Shown here piece by piece: positions 26,063 to 35,045 of a stretch of DNA of 64,000 nucleotides; the first letter of the stretch is position 1, and every line of letters starts with the position of its first letter. The position numbers were made by a program, and so were the translations under genes. The notes beneath the pieces were generated by a model. The model made no database searches, was not told the DNA's origin, and saw only the letters and a program-made list of their open reading frames with translations. Where the stretch lies: assembly GCF_011038655.2 (NCBI RefSeq), contig NZ_CP064954.1, forward strand, positions 2,418,001 to 2,482,000, in the 5' to 3' direction. Source of the stretch: Corynebacterium lizhenjunii (lineage in GTDB: Bacteria; Actinomycetota; Actinomycetes; Mycobacteriales; Mycobacteriaceae).

Positions 26063-26716
26063 CTAGGTGGTACCTGGGGCACCTGCAGGGGCATCGGCCC
26101 AGTGCAGCAGCTGCCAATGGCCAAAAGGCTGACCAGCAGGTTCCATGGCCACCACGCCGCAGTTGGGCATATAGTTCTCAAAGGCCCACTGAGGGTCCAG
26201 GCCGCAGGCGTGGGTGGCCACCACGCGCATGACGGCGCCGTGGCTAAAGACAATGGTGTCGCGCTGGCCACGCGCCGCGGCTTCCAGCACGGGGCGGTAG
26301 CGCGCCAGAATCTGCTCCAGCTTCTCCCCACCAGGCAAGGCAGCCTCAGGATCGCCGCGCAACCACCCGCGCAGAGCCTCCAAATACAACTGGTAGGTGT
26401 CCTGTGCACCGGACATCTCCAACTGCCCGGCAAAGACTTCCTGCAGGCCAGGGGTGGGATCTATCGGCACGGAGTGTGCTGCCAGACCGCGCTGGGCCTC
26501 AAATTCGCGCATGGCCGCCATCGCGGTTTGTTGGGTGCGGATGGCCACGGAGCTCAGCACCCGCGGGTGCTCACCCACCAGCCCGGCCAGCTGCGCGCCG
26601 ACCGCGATGGCCTGCTCGCGCCCCAGTGGGGTCAGTTCCGCACCGGGCGGGCGCGTATCCATTAAGCCCTCAAGATTAGAAAAGGTTTGGCCGTGGCGAA
26701 CAAGGAATATGCGCAT
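26063..26716 (-). CDS. Histidine phosphatase (phosphoglycerate-mutase-like, GpmB type)
   Basis: A 217-residue cytosolic phosphatase. The RHG motif LVRHGQTFSN is at residues 5-14 (phospho-accepting His 8), ELTPLGREQA follows, and the second catalytic His lies in VFSHGAVMR near residue 160. The substrate cannot be predicted; most members of this size are broad phosphatases rather than glycolytic mutases. It lies 11 bp after pheA on the same strand, as in C. glutamicum, so the pair is probably cotranscribed. Confidence 0.88.
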   Translation of the reverse strand: MRIFLVRHGQTFSNLEGLMDTRPPGAELTPLGREQAIAVGAQLAGLVGEHPRVLSSVAIRTQQTAMAAMREFEAQRGLAAHSVPIDPTPGLQEVFAGQLEMSGAQDTYQLYLEALRGWLRGDPEAALPGGEKLEQILARYRPVLEAAARGQRDTIVFSHGAVMRVVATHACGLDPQWAFENYMPNCGVVAMEPAGQPFGHWQLLHWADAPAGAPGTT

Positions 26717-26727
26717 ACCGCCCTAGT

Positions 26728-27648
26728 TTAGGCGCAGTGCCCGTCGCGGACCCGGGCCAGCCAGTCATCGGCAGCCCTTAGCCTGCCCAGGTCCCGCGGG
26801 GCAGTGCCCAACTCGCTGGCAGAGGGCCAAGAGCCCACAAAGACCAGCTCCTCGGCACGCAGCCACAGCGCACGCAGGGCCTCGGCCACGGGGGCATCAT
26901 CAATATGGCCCACCAGGTCGGCGTAAAAGCGGTAGGCACCAAACTCCCGGCGCGTGGGACGCGACTCAATACGCTTCATGTCCACCCCGCGGTGGGCGAA
27001 CTCCTGCAATGCACCTACCAGGCTGCCCGGCTCATTGGGCAGGGTAAAGACCACGGAGGTGGTGTCATTGCCGGTGCGCGGCGTGGGCACACCGGGCGGG
27101 CCCACCAGAATAAAGCGGGTCTGGGCGTGGGCATTATCCGCCACCCCGCGGGCGTGCACCTGCAGCCCATTGAGCTGCGCGGCGCGCTCCGGGGCGGCAG
27201 CACAATCGGCCCTGCCAGCGGCTACCATCTCCGCAGCGGCGGCATTCGACGGCGCGGCAATAAACTCTGTCCCAGGCAGGTGCTCTTCCACCCAGCCGCG
27301 AATCTGCTGGTAGGCCACCGGGTGCGTGGCCAGGGTGCGCACCCGCGCCAGGTCTGCGCCGGGGCGAGTCATAATCGCAAAGGCCACATCCAGGTGCACC
27401 TCCTGGTAGACCTGCACGCGCTGGGTGGGACCGCCTTCTACCAGGGCGTCAAAGGTGGCGGTCACGGCACCATCCACGGAATTTTCGATGGCCACCACCG
27501 CCAGGTCCGCTTGCCCGGCGCGCACAGCGGCCAGGGCGTGCGACGGCGAGGCCACTGGCAGCCCAGTGATGTCCCCCAGCTCGAAGCGCAGCAGCGCAGC
27601 CTCTGTAAACGTCCCCTGCGGCCCCAGGTAGGCAACGGTCTTTTGCAT
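26728..27648 (-). CDS. pheA: Prephenate dehydratase
   Basis: This enzyme converts prephenate to phenylpyruvate, the committed step to phenylalanine. The 306-residue protein has the dehydratase domain from the start (YLGPQGTFTEAAL, residues 6-18; ENSVDGAV; the catalytic TRF in AQTRFILVG) and a C-terminal ACT regulatory domain (NEPGSLVGALQEFAHRGVDM then ESRPTRREFGAYRFYAD), which usually gives feedback inhibition by phenylalanine. This is the stand-alone actinobacterial form without a chorismate mutase domain. The start ATG has a weak ribosome site. It is divergent from the amidase gene, with 74 bp between starts. Confidence 0.96.
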   Translation of the reverse strand: MQKTVAYLGPQGTFTEAALLRFELGDITGLPVASPSHALAAVRAGQADLAVVAIENSVDGAVTATFDALVEGGPTQRVQVYQEVHLDVAFAIMTRPGADLARVRTLATHPVAYQQIRGWVEEHLPGTEFIAAPSNAAAAEMVAAGRADCAAAPERAAQLNGLQVHARGVADNAHAQTRFILVGPPGVPTPRTGNDTTSVVFTLPNEPGSLVGALQEFAHRGVDMKRIESRPTRREFGAYRFYADLVGHIDDAPVAEALRALWLRAEELVFVGSWPSASELGTAPRDLGRLRAADDWLARVRDGHCA

Positions 27649-27722
27649 AACAGCACCCTAGCACCCGCGCGGCTGCCCTCCCTAAGCAAGCTCCGGCTGC
27701 TGGTGCCTTATGCTAGTGCTCT

Positions 27723-28922
27723 ATGACTCACCCTGTCTCTGCCCAGTCTGCCACTCTGTCTGCCGCCCAGTCTGCCGATGCCCCCTCCCTGTACCACCTG
27801 CGCAGCCTCCTGCCTGGCATGTCTCCCCAGGAACATGGTTTTACCTATATAGATCTGGACCGGCCAACGGTGGGGTCCGGCCGTCTAGATGGGTGGCTGC
27901 TCTCAGTGAAGGATTTGACGGATGTGGCGGGTATGCCCACCACGCTGGGCTCTGTGCACCGGGCATACGTCGCAGAGGTGACGGACCCGTTCATTGCAGC
28001 GCTAGAGGAACAGGGCGCGCAAATTGTGGGCAAGTCCGCTGCACCAGAGTTGGGCTTGCGGGTAGATACCGAACCGGTGGGCCTGCCCCACCCGGATAAT
28101 CCACTATGGCCAGGGCGTACCCCGGGAGGATCATCCGGCGGAGCAGCGGTGCAAGTGGCACGCGGGCTGCTACGCGCAGCCCATGCCAGCGACGGCGGTG
28201 GCTCCATACGCGTACCCGCCGCTGCCTGCGGAGTGGTCGGCTTTAAACCAGCCGGCGAACAGCTCAGCGTCCCCGGGTTCATCACCCGCACGGTTGCCGA
28301 TGCCGCCTTCTTGCACAACCTGGACTTACCCGCGGTGCGTACCCCGGGGCGCATCGGCATGCTCAGCACCCCCTTGTTTGCCCGCACGGAGGTGGCCGCA
28401 CCCATGCGTTATGCCTTAGAGCAGGCGCGCGCGGTGCTGGAATCCCGCGGCTATGAGGTTTTAGACGTAGAACCATATCCCCAGGCAGCAGAGACTTTTG
28501 AGGCTTTCCGCCGCCTATTTAGCGCACATCTAGCAGACCTTCCTGATGCCCGCGGCTACGCGGCATGGGTGCGCGAAATGGGCCGCGAAGTCACCCCAGA
28601 GCAGTTGGCGCACGCCCGCGCACACGCCGCGCAGTTGCCGGAGTTGTTAGCCGCACACTGGCACGTCGATGCCATATTGACCCCCATGTTGGCCTTCGAC
28701 CCACCACCGCGCGGGCACTTCCTGTCCCTGCCGCACGCAGAGAACTTCGCAGAGCAAACCCGCTGGTCCCCGTGGGGCTCGCTGTTTAATGTCGCGCGCC
28801 TGCCCGCCATCAGCCTGCCGTGGCACCTGCGCACGCGCCCGCAGCCGGTGGGTCTGCAGCTGGGCGCGATTACCCTCAGCGAACCACAACTGCTGGCCCT
28901 GGCCCAGGAGTTGCACCCGTGA
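27723..28922 (+). CDS. Amidase-signature family hydrolase
   Basis: A 399-residue cytosolic enzyme with the Ser-cisSer-Lys triad regions of the amidase signature family: LLSVKDLTDVAG (catalytic Lys near 63), GRTPGGSSGGAAVQVA (cis-Ser) and SDGGGSIRVPAAACG (nucleophile Ser). Family members hydrolyse amides such as indoleacetamide, aryl amides or aminoacyl groups; no specific substrate is suggested. A dispersed decamer (27773) encodes the SADAPS stretch near the N-terminus. Its stop overlaps the next start (TGATG), so it is translationally coupled to the CPBP gene. Confidence 0.9.
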   Translation: MTHPVSAQSATLSAAQSADAPSLYHLRSLLPGMSPQEHGFTYIDLDRPTVGSGRLDGWLLSVKDLTDVAGMPTTLGSVHRAYVAEVTDPFIAALEEQGAQIVGKSAAPELGLRVDTEPVGLPHPDNPLWPGRTPGGSSGGAAVQVARGLLRAAHASDGGGSIRVPAAACGVVGFKPAGEQLSVPGFITRTVADAAFLHNLDLPAVRTPGRIGMLSTPLFARTEVAAPMRYALEQARAVLESRGYEVLDVEPYPQAAETFEAFRRLFSAHLADLPDARGYAAWVREMGREVTPEQLAHARAHAAQLPELLAAHWHVDAILTPMLAFDPPPRGHFLSLPHAENFAEQTRWSPWGSLFNVARLPAISLPWHLRTRPQPVGLQLGAITLSEPQLLALAQELHP

Positions 28923-29710
28923 TGCCCACCGTGCCTACGCCGGCCTCCACGCCCGCACCCACATCTGCCCCGCAGCAGCGCCGCCGCTGGTTAGCGGAGA
29001 TTGCCATTGTCCTGGCGGTGACGTTTGGTATGTCCGGAGTGCGCTCAGCACTGCGCCTCCTCGACGCCCTCACCCGCCCCGAGTCCCTGTCCAGCCAGCA
29101 GGTCACCCTCAACTCTTCCCAGGCGCATTCCGCCTGGTTAGACGCAGCTTTGCAGCTGTGTTCTGCCGGGGTACTCTTCGCCTGGGGTGCCTTGGCGCTG
29201 TTCCTGCTGGCAGGCGACGGCATCCGCCCCCGAAAGCCTCAGCTTGCCGATGCCCCCTTAGGCCTCTTCTTCGCCGCCCTCATTGGCCTGCCCGGTCTGG
29301 CGTTGTATGTTTTTGCCCTACACCACGGCTGGAGCAAGGAAGTCATCCCTGCCGATTTTGCCCACCCATGGGTCCAGGTGCCCGCACTGCTGACCTGGTC
29401 CGCGGCCAACGCCTTTGCCGAAGAATTCGTGGTGGTGTTGTGGCTGCTGCACCGCCTGCGGGGGTTGGGAGCGGCACCGGCGGTAGCCGTGGGGACATCG
29501 GCAGTGTTACGCGGTACCTACCACCTCTACCAGGGAGTTTCCGCCGGGCTGGGAAACCTGGCCATGGGCGTCATCTTTGCCTACTTCTACCAACGCACCG
29601 GGCGGATTTGGCCCCTGGTGTTAGCACACTTTCTTATCGATGCCGTCGCGTTTGTGGGCTACGCCCTCCTGGGCGATGTCCTCGCGGATCTAAGATGGCT
29701 GGGGCTCTAG
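28922..29710 (+). CDS. CPBP-family intramembrane metalloprotease
   Basis: A 262-residue membrane protein of the CAAX protease/bacteriocin-processing (CPBP, Abi) family. After a Pro/Thr-rich N-terminus it has about seven hydrophobic segments. The conserved blocks are visible: AFAEEFVVVLWL (Glu-Glu), LRGTYHLYQG (Arg and His) and LAHFLIDAVAF (second His). It may process lipoprotein-like or peptide substrates; in some genomes members mature or protect against bacteriocins. It overlaps the amidase stop. Dispersed decamer at 29245 encodes LADAPL. Confidence 0.88.
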   Translation: MPTVPTPASTPAPTSAPQQRRRWLAEIAIVLAVTFGMSGVRSALRLLDALTRPESLSSQQVTLNSSQAHSAWLDAALQLCSAGVLFAWGALALFLLAGDGIRPRKPQLADAPLGLFFAALIGLPGLALYVFALHHGWSKEVIPADFAHPWVQVPALLTWSAANAFAEEFVVVLWLLHRLRGLGAAPAVAVGTSAVLRGTYHLYQGVSAGLGNLAMGVIFAYFYQRTGRIWPLVLAHFLIDAVAFVGYALLGDVLADLRWLGL

Positions 29711-29746
29711 ACAGTCTAGCAACGGCTATCCAAACTCCGGGGCGCA

Positions 29747-31663
29747 TTACAGTGACTTCTGTGCTGCCGTGTACGCCAGCAACAACCGGCTCTTGGCCTT
29801 TGAGTCCGCCCAACCGTGAATATCTGACAATTTGGCCGCCAGCACACGCTTCGCGGTCTGCTCAAAGGTCAGCGTGCGGATGGCGCAATCCGCATGGTGC
29901 GCTGTCACGAGTTCCTTGAAGAAGGTGGCTCGCTGCTCCCGCCCGATGTCAAGATAAGGATGGGTCAGTAAAGCAAGCTCGTCCAAGGCCCGGCAGCTGT
30001 TTCCGCCGTGTTCCCAATCGACGATAACGAAACTTTCTCCCGTTAGAAGTATATTTCCCGGATGCAGGTCACCGTGGGAGACCGCCGGGCAAGAGCATAG
30101 CCGTTCGCACTCTCGAGCATATTCCGTTCGCACTGCGGGGGAAAGGGTTTCCACGTGACGCGACCTTCTTTCTTGCAATGCATTGAAAACACGGTGCTGA
30201 TTAAGGAGATCCCCATGGTGTTCAGGGGAGGCGGCATCAAGCGGAATTCCGTCGATGAATTCGCACTCAATTCGGGTCTCATCCCAGCGGAGGATACGAG
30301 GGTGCGGCAGGTCAGAATCTGTCTGCGTCTCCACGGCGGTAGGAATGATCTGATCCGCGGGTGGCGCATAGGTTAGCTCCAGCCATGCAGGACTATCGGC
30401 TCCTAGCCTGACAACGCGTCGGGCATATTTGTCTGTGGGGCCTTCTTGAATCAGGGGAACCGACAACCTCAACTTCGTGGCGAGAATAATTACCACAGGG
30501 AGCAGGACACATACCATCTGCACCGTCATACGCGTGATAATCTCCGACGTCTCGGGTTCGCCCACCACAATGAGCACGTTGACAAGGGAAGAGACTACTC
30601 CGGAGAGTATTCCAGTTATAGATAGCCAGCGGGCCCGCCACCGAGAAGCAGGCAAGGTCTGCACAGCTAGGGTGGTAAACAGCGGCCGGTACACCCCTTT
30701 TGTTATCCCCATGACGACTGCGCCCACGAGGATTACTAGCAGCTGGCCGCTGTTGATGAAGATGAGGGATGCCAGCGCACCTGCGATAAGAAAAGTAAGC
30801 GTGGCAAGGAGTCCGTACTTTTCGCTCATCCGACGAGCCCGCGTGCCCAAGCCAAGCGATGATAATAGATTTGTTACCACGAGAACGCCGGCCACGGTCC
30901 ACAACTCGTTGATTCCGGGGATGCTCACGTCAGCGACCACGATTTGCAGGCTGCGGTTGATCAACTGGTTAACAGATTCGAACTCACCACTGGCCAGGGT
31001 AATAGCCACGACAGCCAAACCCCAGGAAAGCGTGGGCGAAATCCTCCAAGATCCAGTGAGATTTACGTTGTGCGCATCCGTTTGCGATTCTGCTGGCTGG
31101 TGACTAGTCACATTTATCGTCGCGATCAAACAACCGGCTGCAGCTAAAAGTAGCGCCTGAACAACAAATAGCAATATGGGCGACACCAAATACAGGCCGA
31201 CTCCCACGAGGAAAAGACCGCTGGTGAAGAGGTAGAACCGTCGATTGAGTTCGTAAATCTCAGCCTTAAACGAGTCCTTCGCGATGTCCAGCAGCAAAAC
31301 CATGTCTGCTCCTGACATCAATGCTCCTGCAAGGCCAATCAGGACCAGATACACCAAAAATCCACTGAATCCGCCACAGGCAGCGGCTATGAACGCCAAC
31401 GCAAATAGGCCGAGTCCGACCGCATAAGGGATACGGGGGTGGGACTTGTCACTCCAAAACGATAGCGGGAAGTCGATGACCGTGGAGAGCAATCCCTGGA
31501 TAGCCATGCCCCCCAGGTAGAGCGATACTCCAACTTCGGGCTGTTGGCTCCACCAAATCGGCAGCACTGGCATGGTGAGCGCGGTCGACTTAAGGTAATA
31601 AGCGAGACGATACCGGTGCAGAAAAGTCGAATTCACTGGGGACAAATTACCTTTCCACGGCAC
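29747..31663 (-). CDS. Fusion of an MFS transporter and an APH/choline-kinase-like phosphotransferase
   Basis: A 638-residue two-domain protein. Residues 1-410 form an MFS-type transporter with about twelve hydrophobic segments. After a short linker the C-terminal 200 residues carry aminoglycoside/choline-kinase-like motifs: VSHGDLHPGNILL (catalytic Asp and Asn) and FVIVDWEHGG (metal-binding Asp). The upstream ATP-loop part of the kinase is degenerate. No frameshift or stop separates the parts, and both are in one AT-richer frame, so the fusion looks genuine and acquired. A phosphorylating efflux or uptake system is inference. The start is uncertain: GTG at 31663, or TTG/GTG 18-27 bases later. 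Confidence 0.85.
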   Translation of the reverse strand: MPWKGNLSPVNSTFLHRYRLAYYLKSTALTMPVLPIWWSQQPEVGVSLYLGGMAIQGLLSTVIDFPLSFWSDKSHPRIPYAVGLGLFALAFIAAACGGFSGFLVYLVLIGLAGALMSGADMVLLLDIAKDSFKAEIYELNRRFYLFTSGLFLVGVGLYLVSPILLFVVQALLLAAAGCLIATINVTSHQPAESQTDAHNVNLTGSWRISPTLSWGLAVVAITLASGEFESVNQLINRSLQIVVADVSIPGINELWTVAGVLVVTNLLSSLGLGTRARRMSEKYGLLATLTFLIAGALASLIFINSGQLLVILVGAVVMGITKGVYRPLFTTLAVQTLPASRWRARWLSITGILSGVVSSLVNVLIVVGEPETSEIITRMTVQMVCVLLPVVIILATKLRLSVPLIQEGPTDKYARRVVRLGADSPAWLELTYAPPADQIIPTAVETQTDSDLPHPRILRWDETRIECEFIDGIPLDAASPEHHGDLLNQHRVFNALQERRSRHVETLSPAVRTEYARECERLCSCPAVSHGDLHPGNILLTGESFVIVDWEHGGNSCRALDELALLTHPYLDIGREQRATFFKELVTAHHADCAIRTLTFEQTAKRVLAAKLSDIHGWADSKAKSRLLLAYTAAQKSL

Positions 31664-31706
31664 CTAACACAGTTGAGACTGTTCCATATGACCCGCAACC
31701 TGGAGG

Positions 31707-31720
31707 GTGACGCCCCTCAC
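31707..31720. promoter_or_regulatory. GTGA-N6-TCAC dyad, possible GlxR/CRP-type site
   Basis: GTGACGCCCCTCAC matches the core of the corynebacterial GlxR consensus (TGTGA-N6-TCACA) without the outer T/A. It lies 44 bp upstream of the MFS-kinase gene and 116 bp upstream of the LCP gene, which are divergent, so it could affect either. Confidence 0.4.
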
Positions 31721-31835
31721 GGTACCGGCTTACATGTGGAAGGCTAGCACACGCGGTCACGGCTTGGATTAGATTTAACAATTCATTGGTGCACTGCACG
31801 TGTAGATCTTGAACACTGGCGGTAAGGTGTAGCGC

Positions 31836-33236
31836 ATGAATGAACACGGACGTGACCCAAGGCGGGAGCACCGCCGCGCTGGCGATGACTCCACCCCCAC
31901 GTCCGGCCGCTACGTCCTGGGGGCGGACGGAAAACCCCTTACCGATCGCTACGGCCGCCCTGTTCTGCGCCGCGATGCCTCCCGCCCGGGTGCGAACCAG
32001 CCGCGGGCCAACCAGCCTCGGGCCAACCAACCGCGCAGCAACCAACCGCGCATTAACCGGGGCGAGCGTCCCCGGCAGCAGTTTGGGCCCACGGCAGGGC
32101 AGCATCCCCCAGCGCAAGCGCAACCGACCTACCGCACCCAAAGCGACCGGTCCGCGCAGCCACAATTCCAGCAGCATGCGCAGCCGCAATACCAGCAGCC
32201 TGTACAACCACAGTTCCAGCAACAGCCTGTACAGCAGGCTCCGGCGTACTACACGCCAGCGCCCCAACCCCAAGGAGGAGGCCAGCGCAGTAGCGCGCGC
32301 CGCGGCCGGCCGCACCGGCATGTACGCAAGTCCAATCCGGTCAAGTCCGCACTGGGATGCCTGGGCTTCGTGGTGGTCGCAGCCTTGGTGCTCACGCTGG
32401 CGTTTGCGTTGTGGACGGACTCGAAACTCACCCGCATCGACGCATTTCCAGATCTGCGGGTAGAGCAGACTCGCGGCACCAACTGGTTGCTGGTGGGCTC
32501 AGACTCCCGCGTGGGCTTAAGCGAGGAAGAACAGATGGAGCTTGGCACCGGCGGCGACGTCGGCGCGGGGCGTACTGATACCATCATGCTGCTGCACATC
32601 TCCCCGCAGCGCGAAGCCAAGCTCGTGTCCCTGCCGCGTGACTCCTACGTAAATATCCCCGGCTTTGGCATGGACAAGATCAACGCCGCCTTTACCTATG
32701 GCGGCGCGCCGCTGCTGGTGCAGACGGTGGAAGAATGGTCCCAGCTGCGCATCGACCACTATGCAGAAATCGGCATGGGAGGCCTGGCCAACGTGGTCAA
32801 CTCCGTAGGTGGGGTAGACATTTGCGTTAAAGAGCCGATGAATGATCCCCTCGCAGGTATCGACCTCCAGCCCGGCTGCCAGAACCTCCAGGGCCGCGAC
32901 GCCCTGGGCTACGTACGCACCCGCGCCACCGCACTAGGAGACTTAGACCGTGTGGAGCGCCAGCGAGAATTCTTCTCCGCCCTACTGCACAAGGTCACCA
33001 ACCCCACCACACTGATTAACCCATTCCGCACGGTCTCCCTGGTCAACAACACCGTGGATTCCTTCGTGGTGGGCCAACGCGACCACGTCTGGCACCTAGC
33101 GCTGGTGGCCCTGGCCATGGCAGACGGCGTAGAGACTGAAACAGTGCCCGTGGCAGGCTTTGCCGATACCCCCGTGGGCAACGTCGTGCTCTGGGACGAC
33201 GCCGGTACTGCCGCACTGTGGGATTCCATGCGCTAG
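31836..33236 (+). CDS. lcpB: LytR-CpsA-Psr (LCP) family cell-wall ligase
   Basis: This membrane-anchored phosphotransferase attaches arabinogalactan (or another polymer) to peptidoglycan. The 466-residue protein has an unusual long cytoplasmic N-terminus (about 165 residues), with repeated NQPRA units and a Gln/Pro tract, then one transmembrane helix and the extracytoplasmic LCP domain. The LCP domain shows GSDSRVG, AGRTDTIMLLHI, SLPRDSYVNIPG, DKINAAFTYGG and the conserved Arg region LGYVRTRATALGDLDRVERQ. In C. glutamicum a similarly placed gene is lcpB; the name rests on position. The C-terminal LytR_C domain is absent. Confidence 0.88.
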   Translation: MNEHGRDPRREHRRAGDDSTPTSGRYVLGADGKPLTDRYGRPVLRRDASRPGANQPRANQPRANQPRSNQPRINRGERPRQQFGPTAGQHPPAQAQPTYRTQSDRSAQPQFQQHAQPQYQQPVQPQFQQQPVQQAPAYYTPAPQPQGGGQRSSARRGRPHRHVRKSNPVKSALGCLGFVVVAALVLTLAFALWTDSKLTRIDAFPDLRVEQTRGTNWLLVGSDSRVGLSEEEQMELGTGGDVGAGRTDTIMLLHISPQREAKLVSLPRDSYVNIPGFGMDKINAAFTYGGAPLLVQTVEEWSQLRIDHYAEIGMGGLANVVNSVGGVDICVKEPMNDPLAGIDLQPGCQNLQGRDALGYVRTRATALGDLDRVERQREFFSALLHKVTNPTTLINPFRTVSLVNNTVDSFVVGQRDHVWHLALVALAMADGVETETVPVAGFADTPVGNVVLWDDAGTAALWDSMR

Positions 33237-33327
33237 GGGGATTCCATGCGCTGACACGGGGCCTTGCCGGGGGTGGGCAATCGCTGGGCCTTAAGAGGGC
33301 ATCGGCAAGCTACGGCAAAACCCACAA

Positions 33328-33353
33328 CAGCCCAGTCCATGCGGACCGGGCTG
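33328..33353 (-). terminator. Hairpin terminator after the DUF5926 gene
   Basis: CAGCCCAGTCC and GGACCGGGCTG pair around a 4-nt loop, followed on the minus strand by GTGGGTTTTG. It lies 26 bp past the DUF5926 stop, in the convergent gap with the LCP gene. The gap also holds a dispersed decamer at 33298. Confidence 0.6.
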
Positions 33354-33378
33354 CGGGAGGGGCACACCTAAACAGCAG

Positions 33379-34305
33379 CTAGCGCAAGGTCACCTGGCGG
33401 GACTTGATGTTTTCGAGCTGCTTGCGCTCATTGGCGCTGAGCTGAGCATCATTGGAAATCTCCGCTGCAAGCGCCTGGTCCACGCGGGCCAGCTCAGACT
33501 CATAAGAGTCATGAGCCACCTCCGGGCGCAGGTCAAAGACCGGAGCAATCAGACCGTGGGTGCGGAAGACGCCGGCGAACTTGGTGCCCTCGCCCAGGTT
33601 CAGCTCGCCGCGAGCAGCCACGCGGGCCAGGGCGGCCAGGAAAGCGGACTCATCATCATTGGGGCGCACCCAGCGGATGTGTGCCTTGCCGCCACCGGCG
33701 TTAGCCCAAAAAGCAGTGCCGGTAATGCCAGCCTCTACACCCACGCGGTGAGACTCAATGACGGAATCATTAGCCATCTGCAAAGACTGCGCCACCTGCG
33801 GGGTAATCTGCGCGCCCTCCGGCATCCACCACGCAAAGTCCTGGTGGACATCGATGTCCAGGACGGCGTCGGCCTCCAGCAGATCTGCCAAGGCAGGCTG
33901 GGAGCCATCCGCCACGGTGGAGGCCAGGGTGTCGCCCGGCTGGTGGTTCTTGACCCAATTCAGGGCAAATGCCAGGTCACGGCCGGGGTTGTGGGAGTGG
34001 GACTGGACCTGCAGGCCCACGAAGGCATCGCCGCCAAACTGCTCATCGCGAATCAACGCAGCAGACGCGCCCGGCAGGACGGTAGCCACATAAACATCAC
34101 GGTCAAAGCCCTTAACAGCCAGTTTGGCCACCGCAGAAGGCACAAACTCCTGCAGCGCAACCAGCTGGGACTCGGCGGCCAGGCCGCCGTAGGGGCGCGG
34201 GTCCTTCTCTAGCGCCGCGCGCTCAGCCGCACGGGCAGCCAACTTCGCCTGGCGGCGGGACATGCCCTCTGGCAGCTGTTCGTTCTTCTTATTCTTCTTA
34301 GCCAT
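33379..34305 (-). CDS. DUF5926-type conserved actinobacterial protein
   Basis: A 308-residue soluble protein with a very basic N-terminus (AKKNKKNEQLPEGMSRRQAK) followed by a mixed alpha/beta body with no motif that I can tie to catalysis. It matches my memory of the uncharacterised DUF5926 family, which is conserved in corynebacteria and mycobacteria near SecB- and cell-wall-related genes. It is separated from glpQ by 23 bp and reads the same way. Function unknown. Confidence 0.75.
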   Translation of the reverse strand: MAKKNKKNEQLPEGMSRRQAKLAARAAERAALEKDPRPYGGLAAESQLVALQEFVPSAVAKLAVKGFDRDVYVATVLPGASAALIRDEQFGGDAFVGLQVQSHSHNPGRDLAFALNWVKNHQPGDTLASTVADGSQPALADLLEADAVLDIDVHQDFAWWMPEGAQITPQVAQSLQMANDSVIESHRVGVEAGITGTAFWANAGGGKAHIRWVRPNDDESAFLAALARVAARGELNLGEGTKFAGVFRTHGLIAPVFDLRPEVAHDSYESELARVDQALAAEISNDAQLSANERKQLENIKSRQVTLR

Positions 34306-34328
34306 AAGGCCTAAGAATACCTGTTGCG

Positions 34329-35045
34329 CTACCCGCCCAGAGCTTGCAGGGCCACTTCGGGCTCGTTGGTGGCCAAAATATCCACCCCTTGGGCTTGGGC
34401 CCAGGCCACGTCTTCAGGATCGTCCACCGTCCACAGGTAGGTGGGCAACCCTTGCTTGCCGATACCCCCTGGCCACAGCTTGGCACGCACCAGCGACATT
34501 CCTAGGCCCGAGGGGCGCGACAACATGACGTCATGCCGATTGAAACGGCGCTCCCAGTCGCGGCGCAAATAGATGCAATCCATGGCGGGCGCCAGAGTGA
34601 GCATGGTGCGCACGGCGCGGTGGGAAAAGGAAATCAGGTGAAAGTGGGGGTCGTCGAGCAGCCCGGCGTAGCGCAGCCGGAGGGCGACTTGTTCTTCGAC
34701 TTCCGTACCAAAACAGCTGGGGTGCTTGGTCTCAATGTAGAGATGGCGGCCGGTGGGGGCCACCATCTCTATGAGCTCTTCGAGCAGCAATGGGTGTTGG
34801 ACACCGTGCTCCTCATCCCCAATATCTGCGCCTCTTATGTCTGCCCAGTCCATGCGCGAGACCCGGCCGGAGATGTTGGAGGTGCGATCCATAGTGGAAT
34901 CGTGGTGCACCACAAGCTTGCCGTCCTTGGTCATGCGCACGTCGCACTCGACGCCGTGAATGGGCAGTTCCAGGGCTTTTTCAAAGGCAAGTGGGGTTTG
35001 TTCCGGGTACTTTCCGTTGTATCCCCTATGGGCCACGATGTGCAC
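34329..35045 (-). CDS. glpQ1: Glycerophosphodiester phosphodiesterase
   Basis: This enzyme hydrolyses deacylated phospholipids to glycerol 3-phosphate and an alcohol. The 238-residue protein has the GDPD motif at its start (VAHRGYNGKYPEQT, residues 4-17), the metal-site VECDVRMTKDG and VVHHDSTMDRT, and YIETKHP downstream. There is no signal peptide, so a cytoplasmic enzyme is predicted. GTG start, overlapping the ldh stop by one base (TAGTG). The glpQ1 name is by resemblance to the C. glutamicum gene near ldh. Confidence 0.93.
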   Translation of the reverse strand: MHIVAHRGYNGKYPEQTPLAFEKALELPIHGVECDVRMTKDGKLVVHHDSTMDRTSNISGRVSRMDWADIRGADIGDEEHGVQHPLLLEELIEMVAPTGRHLYIETKHPSCFGTEVEEQVALRLRYAGLLDDPHFHLISFSHRAVRTMLTLAPAMDCIYLRRDWERRFNRHDVMLSRPSGLGMSLVRAKLWPGGIGKQGLPTYLWTVDDPEDVAWAQAQGVDILATNEPEVALQALGG

